A stretch of DNA of 35,569 nt from Pseudomonadota bacterium. Its GTDB lineage: Bacteria; Pseudomonadota; Alphaproteobacteria; Rhizobiales; Xanthobacteraceae. Positions 34,778 through 35,569 of this stretch are shown piece after piece. Positions within the stretch are counted from its first letter, which is position 1. The number at the start of each line of letters is the position of its first letter. A program made the translations under genes and the position numbers. Where the stretch lies: positions 1 through 35,569 of the forward strand of contig JAFEFL010000056.1 of assembly GCA_018240595.1 (NCBI GenBank), written 5' to 3'. Under the pieces are notes generated by a model. The model searched no databases. It saw only the letters and a list, made by a program, of their open reading frames with translations, and was not told the DNA's origin.

Positions 34778-35149
34778 TCAATAGGTCACCGTAACGTCAT
34801 CGCCCACGCAAACCAAATCCGGGCCGGTGATCGGCACCAATTGGACAATCTTGCCGGATTTGAAAGAGATGACGTCCTTGATCTGCTGCAGTGCGACGGC
34901 GTCGAGGCGCGCCAGGCGGCCGATGTCGGACGTGATAAAGGCGCTATCGATGACATTCTGAGTGTGTCGCGTCGCGCAAGATAGATAGCGGCAGCCGACG
35001 ATCTGGATCGTGCACGCGCCACCATTGACCAGCGCGACGGTGATCGATGCATTCGGATAGTCGAACGATATTTGCGTGACTTCGCCGTCGCCGAGATTGG
35101 GCGTGGTGACGTAGCCATTTTCGTCCAGGGTCGCTGCGCGTTGGCTCAT
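34778..35149 (-). CDS. Hypothetical protein of lower GC content
   Basis: A 123-residue protein I do not recognise. It opens MSQRAATLDENGYVTTPNL and looks like a compact mainly beta fold (TQISFDYPNASITVALVNGG, IVQLVPITGPDLVCVGDDVTVTY) with four cysteines, two in VGCRYLSC. There is no signal peptide or membrane segment. Two of the 60-base lines I counted in it are about 55-58% GC, visibly below the neighbours, so it may have been acquired recently. The start ATG 35149 has GGTGGAG 3-4 bases upstream. It lies between rnd and pxpA on the same strand, 31 bases before pxpA. No homologue can be named by eye. Confidence 0.6.
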   Translation of the reverse strand: MSQRAATLDENGYVTTPNLGDGEVTQISFDYPNASITVALVNGGACTIQIVGCRYLSCATRHTQNVIDSAFITSDIGRLARLDAVALQQIKDVISFKSGKIVQLVPITGPDLVCVGDDVTVTY

Positions 35150-35203
35150 TGCTCCACCAATACACCGGCGTCAGGAACCGGATTAGTCGGCTAGCCCACC
35201 GCC

Positions 35204-35569
35204 TCAGCTCTTATCGACAGTGATGACGCGGCTCTTCTCGACCGCCAGCGCCAGCTTGCCGTGCTTCAGCGCCAGCGCCTTGTCGCCGAACAATTCGCGG
35301 CGCCAGCCCTTCAGCGCCGCGACGTCGGCATTGTCGTCGGCGGCGATACGCTCGAGATCGTCGACCGTGGCGATGACCTTCGCGGCGACGGCGTGGCTCT
35401 CGGACGTCATGCGCAACAGTACCTTGAGGAGTTCGACAATGGCGGCGCCGTTCGGCGCCGGGCGCGAGCGCTCGAAGCGCGGCAGCGTCTTCGGATCGCG
35501 CGCCAGGCCACGCTGCACCGCCTCGACGATCTGTTCGCCCCAGCGCGAGCGCTCGAAGCCCTTGGGCAG
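35204..35569 (-). CDS. rnd: Ribonuclease D, C-terminal part (5' end outside window)
   Basis: The minus-strand frame is open to the window edge and gives the last 121 residues or so. The fragment starts [13 protein letters not shown] and continues through HRDC-like helical sequence ([27 protein letters not shown] compact helices), ending [13 protein letters not shown]. This matches the C-terminal end of ribonuclease D, a DEDD 3'-5' exonuclease that trims tRNA precursors; the catalytic exonuclease domain is not visible here. Assignment rests on the LPKG-type helix and HRDC layout plus position near ppx, common in alphaproteobacteria. Confidence 0.82.
   Translation of the reverse strand: MPKGFERSRWGEQIVEAVQRGLARDPKTLPRFERSRPAPNGAAIVELLKVLLRMTSESHAVAAKVIATVDDLERIAADDNADVAALKGWRRELFGDKALALKHGKLALAVEKSRVITVDKS

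Overview
The window is 35.6 kb of GC-rich, densely coded bacterial chromosome. Gene content and order point to an alphaproteobacterium of the order Hyphomicrobiales (Rhizobiales), probably near Bradyrhizobium, Xanthobacter or Pseudolabrys. The clues are the mltG-yicC-gmk run, the lptF-lptG-lptD-surA-pdxA-rsmA operon, an Hda-type DnaA regulator just ahead of ppk1-ppx, a FixJ-type two-component pair, and intergenic palindromes that begin GTCATTCCGG. The taxonomic placement is inference. I saw no rRNA, tRNA, transposase, phage gene or CRISPR array.

Layout. (1) 1-2792, plus strand: mltG (5' end cut by the window), yicC and gmk. (2) 10520-2894, minus strand: a tightly coupled envelope operon lptF, lptG, lptD, surA, pdxA, rsmA, with overlaps or gaps of a few bases except at lptD/surA (48 bp). 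(3) 10889-13635, plus strand: pepA, holC and an unrecognised lipoprotein. (4) 16198-13648, minus strand: a DinB-fold protein and a YheS/Uup-type ABC-F ATPase. (5) 16353-21159: ndk, then an unusual block in which two TerC-family membrane proteins (plus strand) flank a minus-strand MASE1 histidine kinase and FixJ-type regulator; a 79-codon two-helix membrane protein sits just before the second TerC. (6) 21232-24499: an orphan molybdopterin oxidoreductase and two DoxX-family membrane proteins. (7) 26328-24597, minus strand: purM-purN. (8) 26538-32824, plus strand: CDP-alcohol phosphatidyltransferase, AI-2E transporter, hdaA, ppk1, ppx. (9) 35569-32948, minus strand: the C-terminal end of ribonuclease D, a hypothetical protein of lower GC, pxpA and a threonine aldolase-type PLP enzyme.

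Most genes are housekeeping: peptidoglycan chain termination, LPS export and outer-membrane assembly, ribosome maturation, nucleotide and PLP biosynthesis, replication control, polyphosphate turnover. The least explained part is the TerC / two-component / small-membrane-protein block. The element TTTCACCTAG occurs in the core promoter region of the kinase-regulator operon and again upstream of the first TerC gene, in the same orientation relative to each downstream gene. This suggests a local regulon, possibly for metal (manganese) homeostasis.

Four intergenic palindromic elements of two families are present, three of them between convergent genes. Several starts are not ATG: TTG at 13006, 19866, 20407 and 26538; GTG at 16198, 20108, 27080 and probably 31226.
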